Origin: Paludibacteraceae bacterium
Lineage (GTDB): Bacteria > Bacteroidota > Bacteroidia > Bacteroidales > Paludibacteraceae
Assembly: GCA_024401435.1 (NCBI GenBank)
Contig: JAKSLB010000004.1
Location: forward strand, 1 to 64,000
Reading direction: 5' to 3'
Length of the DNA stretch: 64,000 nt
In this document: positions 16,264 to 24,770 of the stretch, in pieces
Layout of the letters: every line of letters begins with the position of its first letter
How positions within the stretch are numbered: position 1 is the first letter of the stretch
The notes under the pieces: model-generated
What the model was told of the DNA's origin: nothing
Database searches by the model: none
The model's input: the letters and a program-made list of their open reading frames with translations, nothing else
Made by a program: the position numbers and the translations under genes

Positions 16264-17352
16264 TTACTCGTCATGTTTCAAAAGATAATTCGGACTAACT
16301 GCTTTGAAAGAACGTTCACCGTCTAACGAACGATAGACAATTCCTTCTCTTAAAATAGGTTCAGCACAAAGCACAGTATCACCGTTTGCTTTTTCAAGTA
16401 GTTCCTGTGGTGTCTTTCCCTTTAAGGAGACACCCGCGGCATTTGTTAACAGCGGTACATGCTGTAACTGATATTTATTACAGATATCCCAACTGTCAGA
16501 TGAATTCAGTCGTCCTTTAGGTGTGATTACACTGTAAATACGTAACTGGTTGTTACTCAGTCTGTAGATATTCTTTTGAATACCACGTCCGATGCATTCA
16601 CCTTGTAATACCATCCAGTCAGCGTCTTTAATCATACGTTTCATTGTCTGTTTCAGATTATATTGTTCAACCATTCTCCAATAAACACTATCATCCTGTT
16701 TATTAAGTCTGATATTTCTTGAACAGACTCCAAACTCGTAATAATTAAAACACAAGAACTTTTTCTTTTTCAGAAAATATGTTGCAGAACAACCGTCAAG
16801 CTTTTCAGTTCCAATCCACAAGCAATCCAAGTCAAGATACTCAGGATGGTTCTGAATGCGTTCTTCATCTGTCTTTTTGATGAAGTCAGGGAAATCCGTA
16901 TGTCCAAGACCAAACAGTCTGTCTTTCAGCTTTCTGTACCACGAATACCGCATAAGAATACGGTCAATAAAAGATTGTCGTTGTGTTCTCGGTCTAGGAT
17001 CTTTATCCATAGGTGGTTCATACTGAGTAACACCTAACAAATCAGTTACGTCGTCTCCGATAGCAAAAGAACTAGGACTGGACAGCAGAGACATATTTAG
17101 AATCAATCCCTGTGAGATGATTCCTGACATTTTGATGGTTTTAATACGGTAATTGTATTTGGAGAGAAACTCAAATTCAGGTTTTTTGGGTAAAACTGAA
17201 TCTGGTTCACAAAAGATAACTGTGTCACCAACTTTAAAATCATCTTTTGTAACAATTGCCTGCCACCCGTCAATATGTGCGAGCACAATACGATCTTTTT
17301 GTGGTATAGGTTCTATACTTTCTATTTTTCTAATTGTTGCAAGCTTTCTCAT
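16264..17352 (-). CDS. RNA ligase with N-terminal OB domain (DRB0094/Rnl5-like)
   Basis: This 362-residue nucleotidyltransferase seals RNA through a lysyl-AMP intermediate. The N-terminal 60 residues (KIESIEPIPQKDRIVLAHIDGW and KVGDTVIFCEPDSVLP) resemble the OB domain of the DRB0094 family. Motif I is TEKLDG with Lys184. REGIVYRS near residue 338 is motif IV, and SFKAVSP close to the C-terminus is motif V. Phage RNA ligases typically repair tRNAs or other RNAs cleaved by host defence nucleases; that role is inferred. It directly precedes the sigma factor. Confidence 0.85.
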   Translation of the reverse strand: MRKLATIRKIESIEPIPQKDRIVLAHIDGWQAIVTKDDFKVGDTVIFCEPDSVLPKKPEFEFLSKYNYRIKTIKMSGIISQGLILNMSLLSSPSSFAIGDDVTDLLGVTQYEPPMDKDPRPRTQRQSFIDRILMRYSWYRKLKDRLFGLGHTDFPDFIKKTDEERIQNHPEYLDLDCLWIGTEKLDGCSATYFLKKKKFLCFNYYEFGVCSRNIRLNKQDDSVYWRMVEQYNLKQTMKRMIKDADWMVLQGECIGRGIQKNIYRLSNNQLRIYSVITPKGRLNSSDSWDICNKYQLQHVPLLTNAAGVSLKGKTPQELLEKANGDTVLCAEPILREGIVYRSLDGERSFKAVSPNYLLKHDE

Positions 17353-17367
17353 CTCATTTTCTCACAA

Positions 17368-17958
17368 TCACAAAACTGCTGTTAACAAAATTTCAGGTTT
17401 TTCACCGTCCTGCCACAGCAAAGGTTCCTGTTTCATATAATTATAATAAGCATATGAATCGTTTCCATAAGTGTTAGTACACAAAGGATTGTGTTTATGC
17501 AATTCTAATGTACGAACATGGTTTGGATTCATTTTCATCAACCATTTCAGTGTCCATAACAAAGCTTCATTTAAAGTTTCATGTGGACCATAAATCCCCG
17601 GGTGTTTCTTAAAAGACTGTTCAAAATAATAATACTTATTGTCGTCACCCCTGAAGATTGTGAATGTATGTGTTGTAGGTGTACAATTATTCTCTACTTC
17701 AAACGGTGTCTGTTCACATAAGATATTATAAGACCAACATGGAATATGATTGTCTTTAAAGAACTTCTCCTGTGCGATACAATAGTCCCAACAACACCCG
17801 CCCTTCATCTGATGAAACAAATCAGGATTCATAACAATGTTCCATTTGTCCCATTCCATTGAATTCTGGGGGAAATGTTTATGACCGTCATATCCACAGG
17901 AGAAATATCCGTAGTCTTTTAACTTATTATAAAAATCAATAACAGAATGCTGAATCAT
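17368..17958 (-). CDS. Putative transglutaminase-like cysteine peptidase-fold protein
   Basis: This 196-residue protein has a pattern suggestive of the papain/transglutaminase fold. GGCCWDYCIAQEKF could carry the catalytic Cys on a helix, THTFTIFRGDDNKYYYFEQSF the His and acidic residue, and PCWSYNILCE a strand between them. The assignment rests on this motif order only. AGGAGG lies 9 bases before the ATG at 17958 (6 before a GTG). A copy of the phage promoter element lies 35 bases upstream. It could modify host or virion proteins. Confidence 0.45.
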   Translation of the reverse strand: MIQHSVIDFYNKLKDYGYFSCGYDGHKHFPQNSMEWDKWNIVMNPDLFHQMKGGCCWDYCIAQEKFFKDNHIPCWSYNILCEQTPFEVENNCTPTTHTFTIFRGDDNKYYYFEQSFKKHPGIYGPHETLNEALLWTLKWLMKMNPNHVRTLELHKHNPLCTNTYGNDSYAYYNYMKQEPLLWQDGEKPEILLTAVL

Positions 17959-17992
17959 CACTAAAATCCTCCTGATGAAGGTTCATTCCTTC

Positions 17993-18008
17993 ATATATAC
18001 AGGATTTC
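17993..18008 (-). promoter_or_regulatory. Phage promoter element, degenerate
   Basis: Carries ACTGAAATCCTGTATATATG on the minus strand. The right half matches the shared element, but TTGAGTT is not preserved. It lies about 35 bases before the gene at 17368-17958 and overlaps the end of the preceding gene region. Confidence 0.5.
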
Positions 18009-18014
18009 AGTGCG

Positions 18015-18554
18015 TCAATTCTCCAAACACTCAGGTTCTTCAAGACAGTTGTCAGTAATATTAAATGTACATCCCAACCAGCGCGCCGCGTTACACAGAT
18101 CTCTTGCTAGACCCTGTACATAGACAGCATCTTCTGCTTTATCGTTCTGAGCAAGCATAGTGGCAAATCCACGCAGAATCTCATCAGAGATATACATTGA
18201 TGACATTGCTTTCTGACAAGCTTTCTTATCATCAGTACTGACTTCCAATTTTGTAAGTTTTGAAGGAAGCAATGATGTGTCACAATCAATGATTTCTTGA
18301 GCATCAAGTTCATAGGTTTTGATTAACATTAACTGAATGTTATTCAGAAACCTAGTAAACGGATCTGATTCTACAGCTTCTGCATTGTTACCTTTTGTCA
18401 ATTTCTTAACATGTTTTCCAAGAATAACACCAAGCTGTTTGCTGAATGCTGTTGCAAACAAACGTTCACGTTCAAGATTTAATTTTTCATCTTCAGTTAA
18501 AAGAACAACTTTTGAAGGTCTTTTCTTAATATGTCTTTTAATCTTCTTCACCAT
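18015..18554 (-). CDS. Hypothetical protein, 179 aa
   Basis: Begins MVKKIKRHIKKRPSKVVLL, a strongly basic N-terminus that could bind nucleic acid, then a helical body. No domain is recognised. The start at 18554 overlaps the gene upstream by 17 bases; a longer in-frame reading to 18593 lacks a good ribosome binding site. Confidence 0.65.
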   Translation of the reverse strand: MVKKIKRHIKKRPSKVVLLTEDEKLNLERERLFATAFSKQLGVILGKHVKKLTKGNNAEAVESDPFTRFLNNIQLMLIKTYELDAQEIIDCDTSLLPSKLTKLEVSTDDKKACQKAMSSMYISDEILRGFATMLAQNDKAEDAVYVQGLARDLCNAARWLGCTFNITDNCLEEPECLEN

Positions 18555-18726
18555 AGTCTTCCATCTCACTATCGTCATAATCGTCAGTATCATCAGGATC
18601 TTTGTCCTCTGTTTCAGTACTGACTGTGTTTACTTTTTGTTTACCTTTATCTAACCCATAATATTCAATGTCTTCTGGACTGGGTCTGATAAAAGGGTTA
18701 TCCTCATTAAAAATTTCCTCTTCCAT
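18538..18726 (-). CDS. Small very acidic protein, 62 aa
   Basis: Starts MEEEIFNEDNPFIRPSPEDI and ends in a run of Asp/Glu (DDTDDYDDSEMEDYGEED). AAGGA lies 6 bases before the ATG at 18726. It directly follows the topoisomerase medium subunit. Such acidic small phage proteins can mimic DNA or bind basic partners, but no function can be assigned. Confidence 0.65.
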   Translation of the reverse strand: MEEEIFNEDNPFIRPSPEDIEYYGLDKGKQKVNTVSTETEDKDPDDTDDYDDSEMEDYGEED

Positions 18727-18736
18727 AATGATTCCT

Positions 18737-20086
18737 TTACATACAGGATTCATCAAGAGCTTTCAGAACATGATTAACATATGCATTACAGTCAAACTGT
18801 TTTGCTTCATGCATCTGTTCATTCAGTTTCTTTAACTCGTCTGCAACTACAGTATTTCTTAGTTTATTAACTGTCCAGGAATCAATTTCTTTGACAACGC
18901 TGATATCTTTCTTCGTAGCTTTAGCTATCATCTCAGGTGTACATTTTGAATCTTTAATATGGTCAATGATATATTTTCTAACCACATCAAGATCCTTCAT
19001 TAAGTCAATCTTCTTCTGGATAGCTTTTATCTTATCTTCTTTGTACAGGTCCACAAGTTCCAAAAACTTATTGTAACTGTAGTTTAACCATGTTTGTAAT
19101 CCGATAGGATGAACAACACCATCTGGAGCAATGACTTTTAGAATAATCGTATCCTTGTACTCAGATGCTTCTTCAATTGCACGATATATTTCATCGTTAG
19201 TAATTGTAGATACACCTTTATTACGTTTTATGAATAGTTTGGAAACACCTTGTCCGACCTCATCAATAGTGATAAGACCTTCCATCTTCCAACCTTCAAG
19301 AACAGTCAACTTTGGAAAGAATACTTGAGCAGATCCTGTTAAATAAAAACCTTTAGTATCACCTAATGTTTCCGTACCCGTATCTAACTTATAGTACATA
19401 AATCCATTACCGGTTTCCCATATACGTTTAAAAGACTGATTCTTATCTAGTAATGTATATCCATAGGTCGATTTCAATTTAGAAGGATCATTCTTTTTCA
19501 GAGCTTCTGCCATGGATTTCATTGTAAAAGCTGGTGTCTTTGTTGATAACCCGGGACCAAGTCCAAACCCGCCCCTGAATAGCATATATGGAAGTGGGAG
19601 TGGTAAATACTCATATTCCTTAGCTTCCAGTTCACCATCTTTTTTGGGAATATACGGAAGTAATTTATCAAACACATCTTTAAGAACAGGATTAAGTTTA
19701 ACTGATGTGTAACGGGACGAAGCTGCTTCTGCAATAGTTCCATCAAGATATTTAGATCCAAATTCACCGTCACCAATAAGAAGTCCTGCATTTACAAGTT
19801 CATTGATGACTTCCTCAGTAGCGTCAAGTGAATGAGGGTGGAGTTGTCCGATGACATGACCTCCCAATGTGGCGGTCTTAATGAACTTATCTTTACAGCA
19901 TTCATATGCAGACTGCAGTACACGTCTGTATACAGGTTTAAGTCCATCAATGATGTGTGGAATTAAACGATATTCAGCAAAGTATTTTGATGTTATCGTG
20001 TATCCATCTACGACAATATCTTTAATGCTCTGTTTTGGATATTCTGTAATAGAATCTTTTTCTACGACTGGTTGTTTACGTGCCAT
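18737..20086 (-). CDS. 52: DNA topoisomerase II medium subunit (T4 gp52-like)
   Basis: This 449-residue GyrA/ParC-type protein performs the DNA cleavage-rejoining step. KYFAEYRLIPHIIDGLKPVYRRVLQSA is the family N-terminal motif. TATLGGHVIGQLHPHS carries the conserved HP-H region. AASSRYTSVKL contains the catalytic Tyr that links to DNA. It lacks a C-terminal beta-pinwheel wrapping domain, as in T4 gp52. It follows the ATPase subunit with a 2-base gap. The pair should form a type II topoisomerase for phage replication. Confidence 0.94.
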   Translation of the reverse strand: MARKQPVVEKDSITEYPKQSIKDIVVDGYTITSKYFAEYRLIPHIIDGLKPVYRRVLQSAYECCKDKFIKTATLGGHVIGQLHPHSLDATEEVINELVNAGLLIGDGEFGSKYLDGTIAEAASSRYTSVKLNPVLKDVFDKLLPYIPKKDGELEAKEYEYLPLPLPYMLFRGGFGLGPGLSTKTPAFTMKSMAEALKKNDPSKLKSTYGYTLLDKNQSFKRIWETGNGFMYYKLDTGTETLGDTKGFYLTGSAQVFFPKLTVLEGWKMEGLITIDEVGQGVSKLFIKRNKGVSTITNDEIYRAIEEASEYKDTIILKVIAPDGVVHPIGLQTWLNYSYNKFLELVDLYKEDKIKAIQKKIDLMKDLDVVRKYIIDHIKDSKCTPEMIAKATKKDISVVKEIDSWTVNKLRNTVVADELKKLNEQMHEAKQFDCNAYVNHVLKALDESCM

Positions 20087-20088
20087 CG

Positions 20089-22431
20089 TTATTTACCTTT
20101 CTTTTCTACCCAGACATCAGTTGAAACAATTTTAGTTGACAAAAGAATTTCTTTTTTCTTCGGACCGCTTCTTAAAACTTCCAAAGCTTCTTCCAAATCT
20201 TCATTTGTGACTTGAACAATACGTCTTGTCTTAACATTCGTTACAGCGTCATGGAAATGTTTACCCAAACCACCAAGACCTTTGATACGTTCAAACGGTT
20301 TTGATTTATCAAGTTGTTTATCTACATCACCGTCCTCAGCATAAATCGCTTTTCCATTTTGGAAATAAAACGGAGTCTGTCCAATAAACAGTTTCCCTGC
20401 ATCAATTAAAAACTTTGCATGTTGTCCAAATGCACCTACGAATAGAGCGACAATTCTTCTAGCATCTTCATCGGAATCACCGAAGTATATGATTTTATTA
20501 AATCTTATCTTACTAAGATTACTGAATCCTTCAACACCCGCCCCGATACTTCTGAACAAATCGTTCATCTCATCATTCTTAAGTACGTCAAGAATGTCTT
20601 TTCCAATTGTGTTTTTACAGACACCACGCATTGGAAATAGTGCTTGGAATTCTGGGTTTCGTGTTTTGTGACTTGAACTAAGAGCGGAGTTTCCTTCAAA
20701 TACAAGTAATTCAGCTTTACTTCTATCTGATGTCCATGCGTCTTTCAGACGTTTTGGTTTATAACTGTCAGCCCTTCTCGTATTCTTTGTGGAATTATCG
20801 TCCATATCACCAAGAAGATTTGCAAGTGTTTGTTTCTTGTTTAATTCACCACGTTTAGCACGGAGATTTTGAATCTTTGCAAAGTTATCTTCAAACTCCG
20901 ACAAATCTGATTTCATAATTGATTTCAGTTCATTTTTCAGGACTGTCAAATCATTCTTATCAAAATCAGGGATTCTGCTCAGTTTGGTTTTACTTTGTGA
21001 ATCAAAATCAACTTCATTAGCTAAGATAAACACTGTTGCATCAACACCATTATCTTCCATACCACCAGCATCACCCAATAATTCACGTGTTGCTAGTTTG
21101 TATGCTTTTCTGAACATATCAATATGCAGACCCTGGTGCACAGCAAGTGAATTGACACAACCAACATTGTTCTTTGTCAGAATGTCCCCGTTGAATTGGA
21201 ATGAACCAAAAATTCGTACTTTTGGATTCTTACCGTCTTTATATAAACCGGGCATTGTGACATCAAACTTATATTTCAGATCTTCCACTTTAGATACATA
21301 GGGTTGATCATTTAATATAATGTTCAGTTTTCGTCCTGTCAGTTCAGCTAATTTTAGTGTGTAATCCAAACCTTTTGGGAGACTGTAGTTTGCTGTTTCA
21401 AAGATGGATAAATCAGGAATAAAGGATACAATTGTTGTGTAGTCCTTTAAATCTTCAAAACCTAATTCTTTAAGGTTCTTTGCAAATCCTTCTTCTTTTT
21501 TCACACCTTTTTTATAATGAAGATAGTACCATTTTTCCCCGTCATATTTGAGTTTCTTGGGGAATTTAGTTGTCTTCTTGATAACCTTCGTAATCATCAA
21601 GAAATCGTCAGAAAGGGCATTTACAGCTTTATTTCCACAGTTATGAACAAAGATACCTTTTGGTCCTCCGTCAATAGCAAGCATGAAATTGCTGTTGTCA
21701 CCTGCATTCATGACATCGTAGACAGGAATCTGTGTATTCAGCTGTTCTTTTGTAACAGAAGATACATAGAAATCATCTCCAAAGGATCTTAAACAATCTC
21801 CTGTACAAAGTTCCTCAGCTTTCTTATACATACCGTTTGATAACATGAACCTGTGATCTGTTGTACATTTAATTATGGTCTGACCAATTTTAACTTTACA
21901 GATAACATCTACATGTTTTGTCAAAACTACAGCATCTGCTGTTACTATTTGAGCCCGCCCGTTTTTATTGACAGATAATACCTTGATGTTTTGCTTTCCT
22001 ACTAAAGAATCCAGACGGACAACATGTTTATTGTCTGCATCATAGATTAAAGTGTCTCCGGTAAAACATCCGTTCATACCGTTCATTGCAATAGACTTAT
22101 CAAACTTACTTCCTGCATGAAGATGACTGACTGAAGCATCCATTTTTGTCTGACCAATAGGTTTTCCTCCAATCTCTGCTTCATCTAAAGGAAAACCTGT
22201 TTTAGAACGATCTGCGACAATACAACGGATATTCTTTTTAGGACTGGTTTTAATGTCTTCGATCTTTATATAGACTGTATCATTCACACCTTTATGAAAC
22301 TCATCTATACCATTATCAATAACTTCACGTACCATGTTAGATACATTAGACATATCCCCAATGTAAGTTCCTGGTCTCGTGCGTATAGCTGTGAGTCCTT
22401 CAAGTATTTGAAATTCATCAGTTTTTGACAT
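20089..22431 (-). CDS. 39: DNA topoisomerase II large subunit with mini-intein (T4 gp39-like)
   Basis: This 780-residue precursor is 637 residues after intein removal. It is a GyrB/ParE-type ATPase: RTRPGTYIGD and EVIDNGIDEF (ATP-binding Asn) near the N-terminus, IGQTKMDASVSHLHAGSKF before the lid, and a C-terminal TOPRIM domain (LLVFEGNSAL, FGDSDEDARRI). A 143-residue intein (residues 122-264) is inserted exactly in the glycine-rich ATP lid, so the enzyme should be inactive until splicing. The phage promoter element lies about 40 bases upstream of the ATG. Confidence 0.94.
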   Translation of the reverse strand: MSKTDEFQILEGLTAIRTRPGTYIGDMSNVSNMVREVIDNGIDEFHKGVNDTVYIKIEDIKTSPKKNIRCIVADRSKTGFPLDEAEIGGKPIGQTKMDASVSHLHAGSKFDKSIAMNGMNGCFTGDTLIYDADNKHVVRLDSLVGKQNIKVLSVNKNGRAQIVTADAVVLTKHVDVICKVKIGQTIIKCTTDHRFMLSNGMYKKAEELCTGDCLRSFGDDFYVSSVTKEQLNTQIPVYDVMNAGDNSNFMLAIDGGPKGIFVHNCGNKAVNALSDDFLMITKVIKKTTKFPKKLKYDGEKWYYLHYKKGVKKEEGFAKNLKELGFEDLKDYTTIVSFIPDLSIFETANYSLPKGLDYTLKLAELTGRKLNIILNDQPYVSKVEDLKYKFDVTMPGLYKDGKNPKVRIFGSFQFNGDILTKNNVGCVNSLAVHQGLHIDMFRKAYKLATRELLGDAGGMEDNGVDATVFILANEVDFDSQSKTKLSRIPDFDKNDLTVLKNELKSIMKSDLSEFEDNFAKIQNLRAKRGELNKKQTLANLLGDMDDNSTKNTRRADSYKPKRLKDAWTSDRSKAELLVFEGNSALSSSHKTRNPEFQALFPMRGVCKNTIGKDILDVLKNDEMNDLFRSIGAGVEGFSNLSKIRFNKIIYFGDSDEDARRIVALFVGAFGQHAKFLIDAGKLFIGQTPFYFQNGKAIYAEDGDVDKQLDKSKPFERIKGLGGLGKHFHDAVTNVKTRRIVQVTNEDLEEALEVLRSGPKKKEILLSTKIVSTDVWVEKKGK
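21640..22068 (-). mobile_element. Mini-intein in the topoisomerase ATPase lid
   Basis: The insertion starts with Cys122 (CFTGDTLI, block A) and includes the block B His in KCTTDHRFML. Block F is VYDVMNAGDNSNFM, and the insert ends in FVHN (block G), followed by Cys265 as the +1 residue. Exteins rejoin as GMNG-CGNKAVNALS, matching the GxxGxGxKAVNALS motif of GyrB. At 143 residues there is no room for a homing endonuclease, so it is a splicing-only mini-intein. All expected splice-junction residues are present. Confidence 0.92.
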
Positions 22432-22469
22432 AACTTAGTTCTCCTAACGTGTGGTTACACGCATTTCTC

Positions 22470-22524
22470 TTATATATACAGGATTTAAACTCAAAAAATT
22501 TCACGTTTCAAAAACTAGTTTTTC
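22470..22524 (-). promoter_or_regulatory. Phage promoter element with upstream palindrome
   Basis: On the minus strand AAAAACTAGTTTTT (22510-22523) is followed about 20 bases later by TTGAGTTTAAATCC and then TGTATATATA. It drives the topoisomerase genes and lies between the terminator at 22529-22567 and the start codon at 22431. It is one of the best copies of the shared element. Confidence 0.75.
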
Positions 22525-22528
22525 CCAG

Positions 22529-22567
22529 AAAAATAAAAGCTCACCTGTTATCAAAAACAAGTGAGCT
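22529..22567 (-). terminator. Intrinsic terminator after the fibre/adhesin block
   Basis: AGCTCAC and GTGAGCT pair, with the stem extended by TTG/CAG, around a short AT-rich loop. TTTATTTTT follows on the minus strand. It lies just after the gene at 22581-23000 and just before the topoisomerase promoter. Confidence 0.85.
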
Positions 22568-22580
22568 CTTAATTGTTATG

Positions 22581-23000
22581 TTACAGTTCTTTTCCCTGTT
22601 CTTTCAGGAATTTCCTGATCTCAGTATCTAAAGAACGGACATTGACAGGGAAATAGTTGACGGGTCTCAACCAAACATTGTTTGCAACAGTGTTGTCACA
22701 AGCTACAGTGATTTCACCCTGGTAATAACGAATAAATTTTTCGTTTCCATTCAAAACACCAGTCATCAACAAATCTGTAGAGACGTCACCGCCTCCACCA
22801 CCGCCACCTGAATCAACTTCTCCCACTGAATTTTCCGGCACTGTCGTGCCGTTACTTTCAGAAGATGAAGAGGATTCGGAACTACTACCACTTGAACTGC
22901 TTGAACTGCTACTGCCGCCACCTACTTGCATAATATACATTCTATTAGCATCATCGGATTCGACAATAGTAAGCACTTCGCTAAGAGGTTTCAAAGCCAT
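22581..23000 (-). CDS. Ser/Gly-linker protein, probably virion-associated
   Basis: This 139-residue protein has two short folded ends joined by a low-complexity linker: a Ser run near residues 30-48 and a Gly run near 66-72. I do not recognise either end. It is the last gene of the block carrying adhesin-like and fibre-like proteins and begins 3 bases after the preceding gene, so a structural or tip-attachment role is plausible but unproven. Confidence 0.65.
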   Translation of the reverse strand: MALKPLSEVLTIVESDDANRMYIMQVGGGSSSSSSSSGSSSESSSSSESNGTTVPENSVGEVDSGGGGGGGDVSTDLLMTGVLNGNEKFIRYYQGEITVACDNTVANNVWLRPVNYFPVNVRSLDTEIRKFLKEQGKEL

Positions 23001-23003
23001 GTC

Positions 23004-23282
23004 TTACTCTCCAATATAATTATTTAAATTTTCTGTAAATTCGTCTACTGCAGACAATGCATCTTGTAGTTTTTGAGATACATTTTCCAATTCTGGAATC
23101 AGTAACTTGATATCAGCCTCAATTGACGGAGCAGTCGCTTTGTCAAAATAAGTATGCTGTATGATTCCATGTTCATAATCATGCAAGGTCTCTGGAAGTT
23201 TTTGCAAAGACCAGAGAATATACTCAAAATCGTCAAGAATACCGGTCCGTACACCACTAAGAGTCTGATTTTTCAGTTTCAT
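23004..23282 (-). CDS. Small helical protein, 92 aa
   Basis: Begins MKLKNQTLSGVRTG and is largely helical with heptad-like spacing (LENVSQKLQDALSAVDEFTENL). TGAGG lies 6 bases before the ATG at 23282. It overlaps nothing and lies between the third LRR protein and the Ser/Gly protein. It could be a fibre chaperone or trimeric coiled-coil component; this is inference from position only. Confidence 0.6.
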   Translation of the reverse strand: MKLKNQTLSGVRTGILDDFEYILWSLQKLPETLHDYEHGIIQHTYFDKATAPSIEADIKLLIPELENVSQKLQDALSAVDEFTENLNNYIGE

Positions 23283-23290
23283 TTTTTGCC

Positions 23291-24736
23291 TCAAACCACA
23301 CTCCAACCTTTAGATGCAGCGACAGCTAACTGTTCTTCAGTTAGTTTGTTCTTATTTGCAGCTCCGATTGTTAGTGTGTGTGCTGCAGTACTCGCCGATT
23401 GATCAACCAAGTCTGCTATAATATTTGCTAAGCTCGCAGCAGTCAGATTTATTAGAGAGCTCAAACTTAACTGTGTAACTAGAGACATATTCTGTGGTAG
23501 TTTTAAGTTTTCCATCAGGAAATTGTTAGAAATAAAGGATGTCATCATATTGTCTTTAAGCGCAGTTCCATCAATACCGCTTAAGTCTAATTCTCGTAAT
23601 TTATAGCAGTTTTCTGCTATATATCCGATATTAGTTGATGCATAAGTAGATGATGGTACTTTCACATGTTCCAGATTTGTACAATTTGAGAACAGATATG
23701 CAATTGAAGTAGCCTTAGTTAACACTGTGCTGCTTAGATCCATTTCACGCAGATTGCTACAACCCGCGCAGAAACTGGACGCAGATGTAATCTTAGACCC
23801 TAATTGCAAGAATTTAATTTCCTGTAAATTCACACAGTTATTGAACATACTAGCAACAACAGTTACATTTGACATATCCCAATCACTGCAGTCTATTGAC
23901 AACAGGTTCTTACACTGATTGAACAATCCACTTGTGTTTGTGCAAGCAGCTGTCACCAGCGGAGTATTAGAGAACAATCGTTTTAAACTAGCACATTTAC
24001 TAAAACCACCACTACTACCATTATAGGTTGTAATTTTACTGAAGTCACAACCTACAAACTCGATCTGCAGAACATTGCTGTACACAACACTATTGAAGGA
24101 CGATCCCAGCATTTCCATATCTATGTACCGTACCCGTTGTGTAAAAACACTACTACATGGCGCGGGCGCTGACATAGATAACCCAGGTTGTCTGGTAATT
24201 ACTTCAAAAACTCTGTTTGCACCTCGCCCTTGGGTTTCAGTAGAATTAGGCATGTAACCCAGATATAAGGGCCCATCCCAGGATTTTCCTGAAGAAGGGA
24301 CAACACGAACAACATATATTGAGCGTCTGTCTTCCTCAGGGATTTCGTTATTAATGAAGCACTGTATACTGCTTATAAACGAAATGCTTTTCAGTAATAC
24401 AAACTGGTTCTCAGATTCATAACCGATTTCCAAACTTAGTTCTGTTGTACTAGTAGTCTGAAAACTGATAAGATTGTTATCAGAGTCTGGATCGTCAAAT
24501 ATCAATGTTCCGAGATAGAAGCTATCATACTGTTCGTTAATAGCCCGCCCCAAGATGTCAAGGTTTGGCCAATTATCCGGGCGTGTCCATTCCCAAAGTT
24601 TATCTCCACCAGTTGGTAGATTTCTAATTGCATCCGCCATTTCCTCGAGCTTGTATAAATCAGATTTTTGGTTTTTAGACCGAATGGCATCAGCGATATT
24701 CTGAATATTTTCTTCAGTATAAAGTTTCAAAGTCAT
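23291..24736 (-). CDS. BspA-type leucine-rich-repeat protein, paralog 3
   Basis: At 481 residues, the first about 45 (LKLYTEENIQNIADAIRSKN, then EMADAIRNL) are nearly identical in all three paralogs and resemble N-terminal segments of phage tail-associated proteins. A variable domain follows. The second half carries about six repeats of the BspA/DUF285 kind (WDMSNVTVVASMFNNCVNLQEI). Such repeats bind surface ligands. With the gene order, this suggests interchangeable receptor-binding tips or adhesins. No signal peptide or membrane anchor is seen, so it is probably a virion protein. Confidence 0.75.
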   Translation of the reverse strand: MTLKLYTEENIQNIADAIRSKNQKSDLYKLEEMADAIRNLPTGGDKLWEWTRPDNWPNLDILGRAINEQYDSFYLGTLIFDDPDSDNNLISFQTTSTTELSLEIGYESENQFVLLKSISFISSIQCFINNEIPEEDRRSIYVVRVVPSSGKSWDGPLYLGYMPNSTETQGRGANRVFEVITRQPGLSMSAPAPCSSVFTQRVRYIDMEMLGSSFNSVVYSNVLQIEFVGCDFSKITTYNGSSGGFSKCASLKRLFSNTPLVTAACTNTSGLFNQCKNLLSIDCSDWDMSNVTVVASMFNNCVNLQEIKFLQLGSKITSASSFCAGCSNLREMDLSSTVLTKATSIAYLFSNCTNLEHVKVPSSTYASTNIGYIAENCYKLRELDLSGIDGTALKDNMMTSFISNNFLMENLKLPQNMSLVTQLSLSSLINLTAASLANIIADLVDQSASTAAHTLTIGAANKNKLTEEQLAVAASKGWSVV

Positions 24737-24770
24737 ACTATTCTCTCAGTCTTTATATTACCAATGAAAA

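Noticed and set aside
18737-18755. Promoter-like AATCCTGTATGTAA at the end of the topoisomerase medium subunit
   Set aside because: It encodes the last residues and stop of that protein and lacks TTGAGTT; it may be real but cannot be told from coding constraint.
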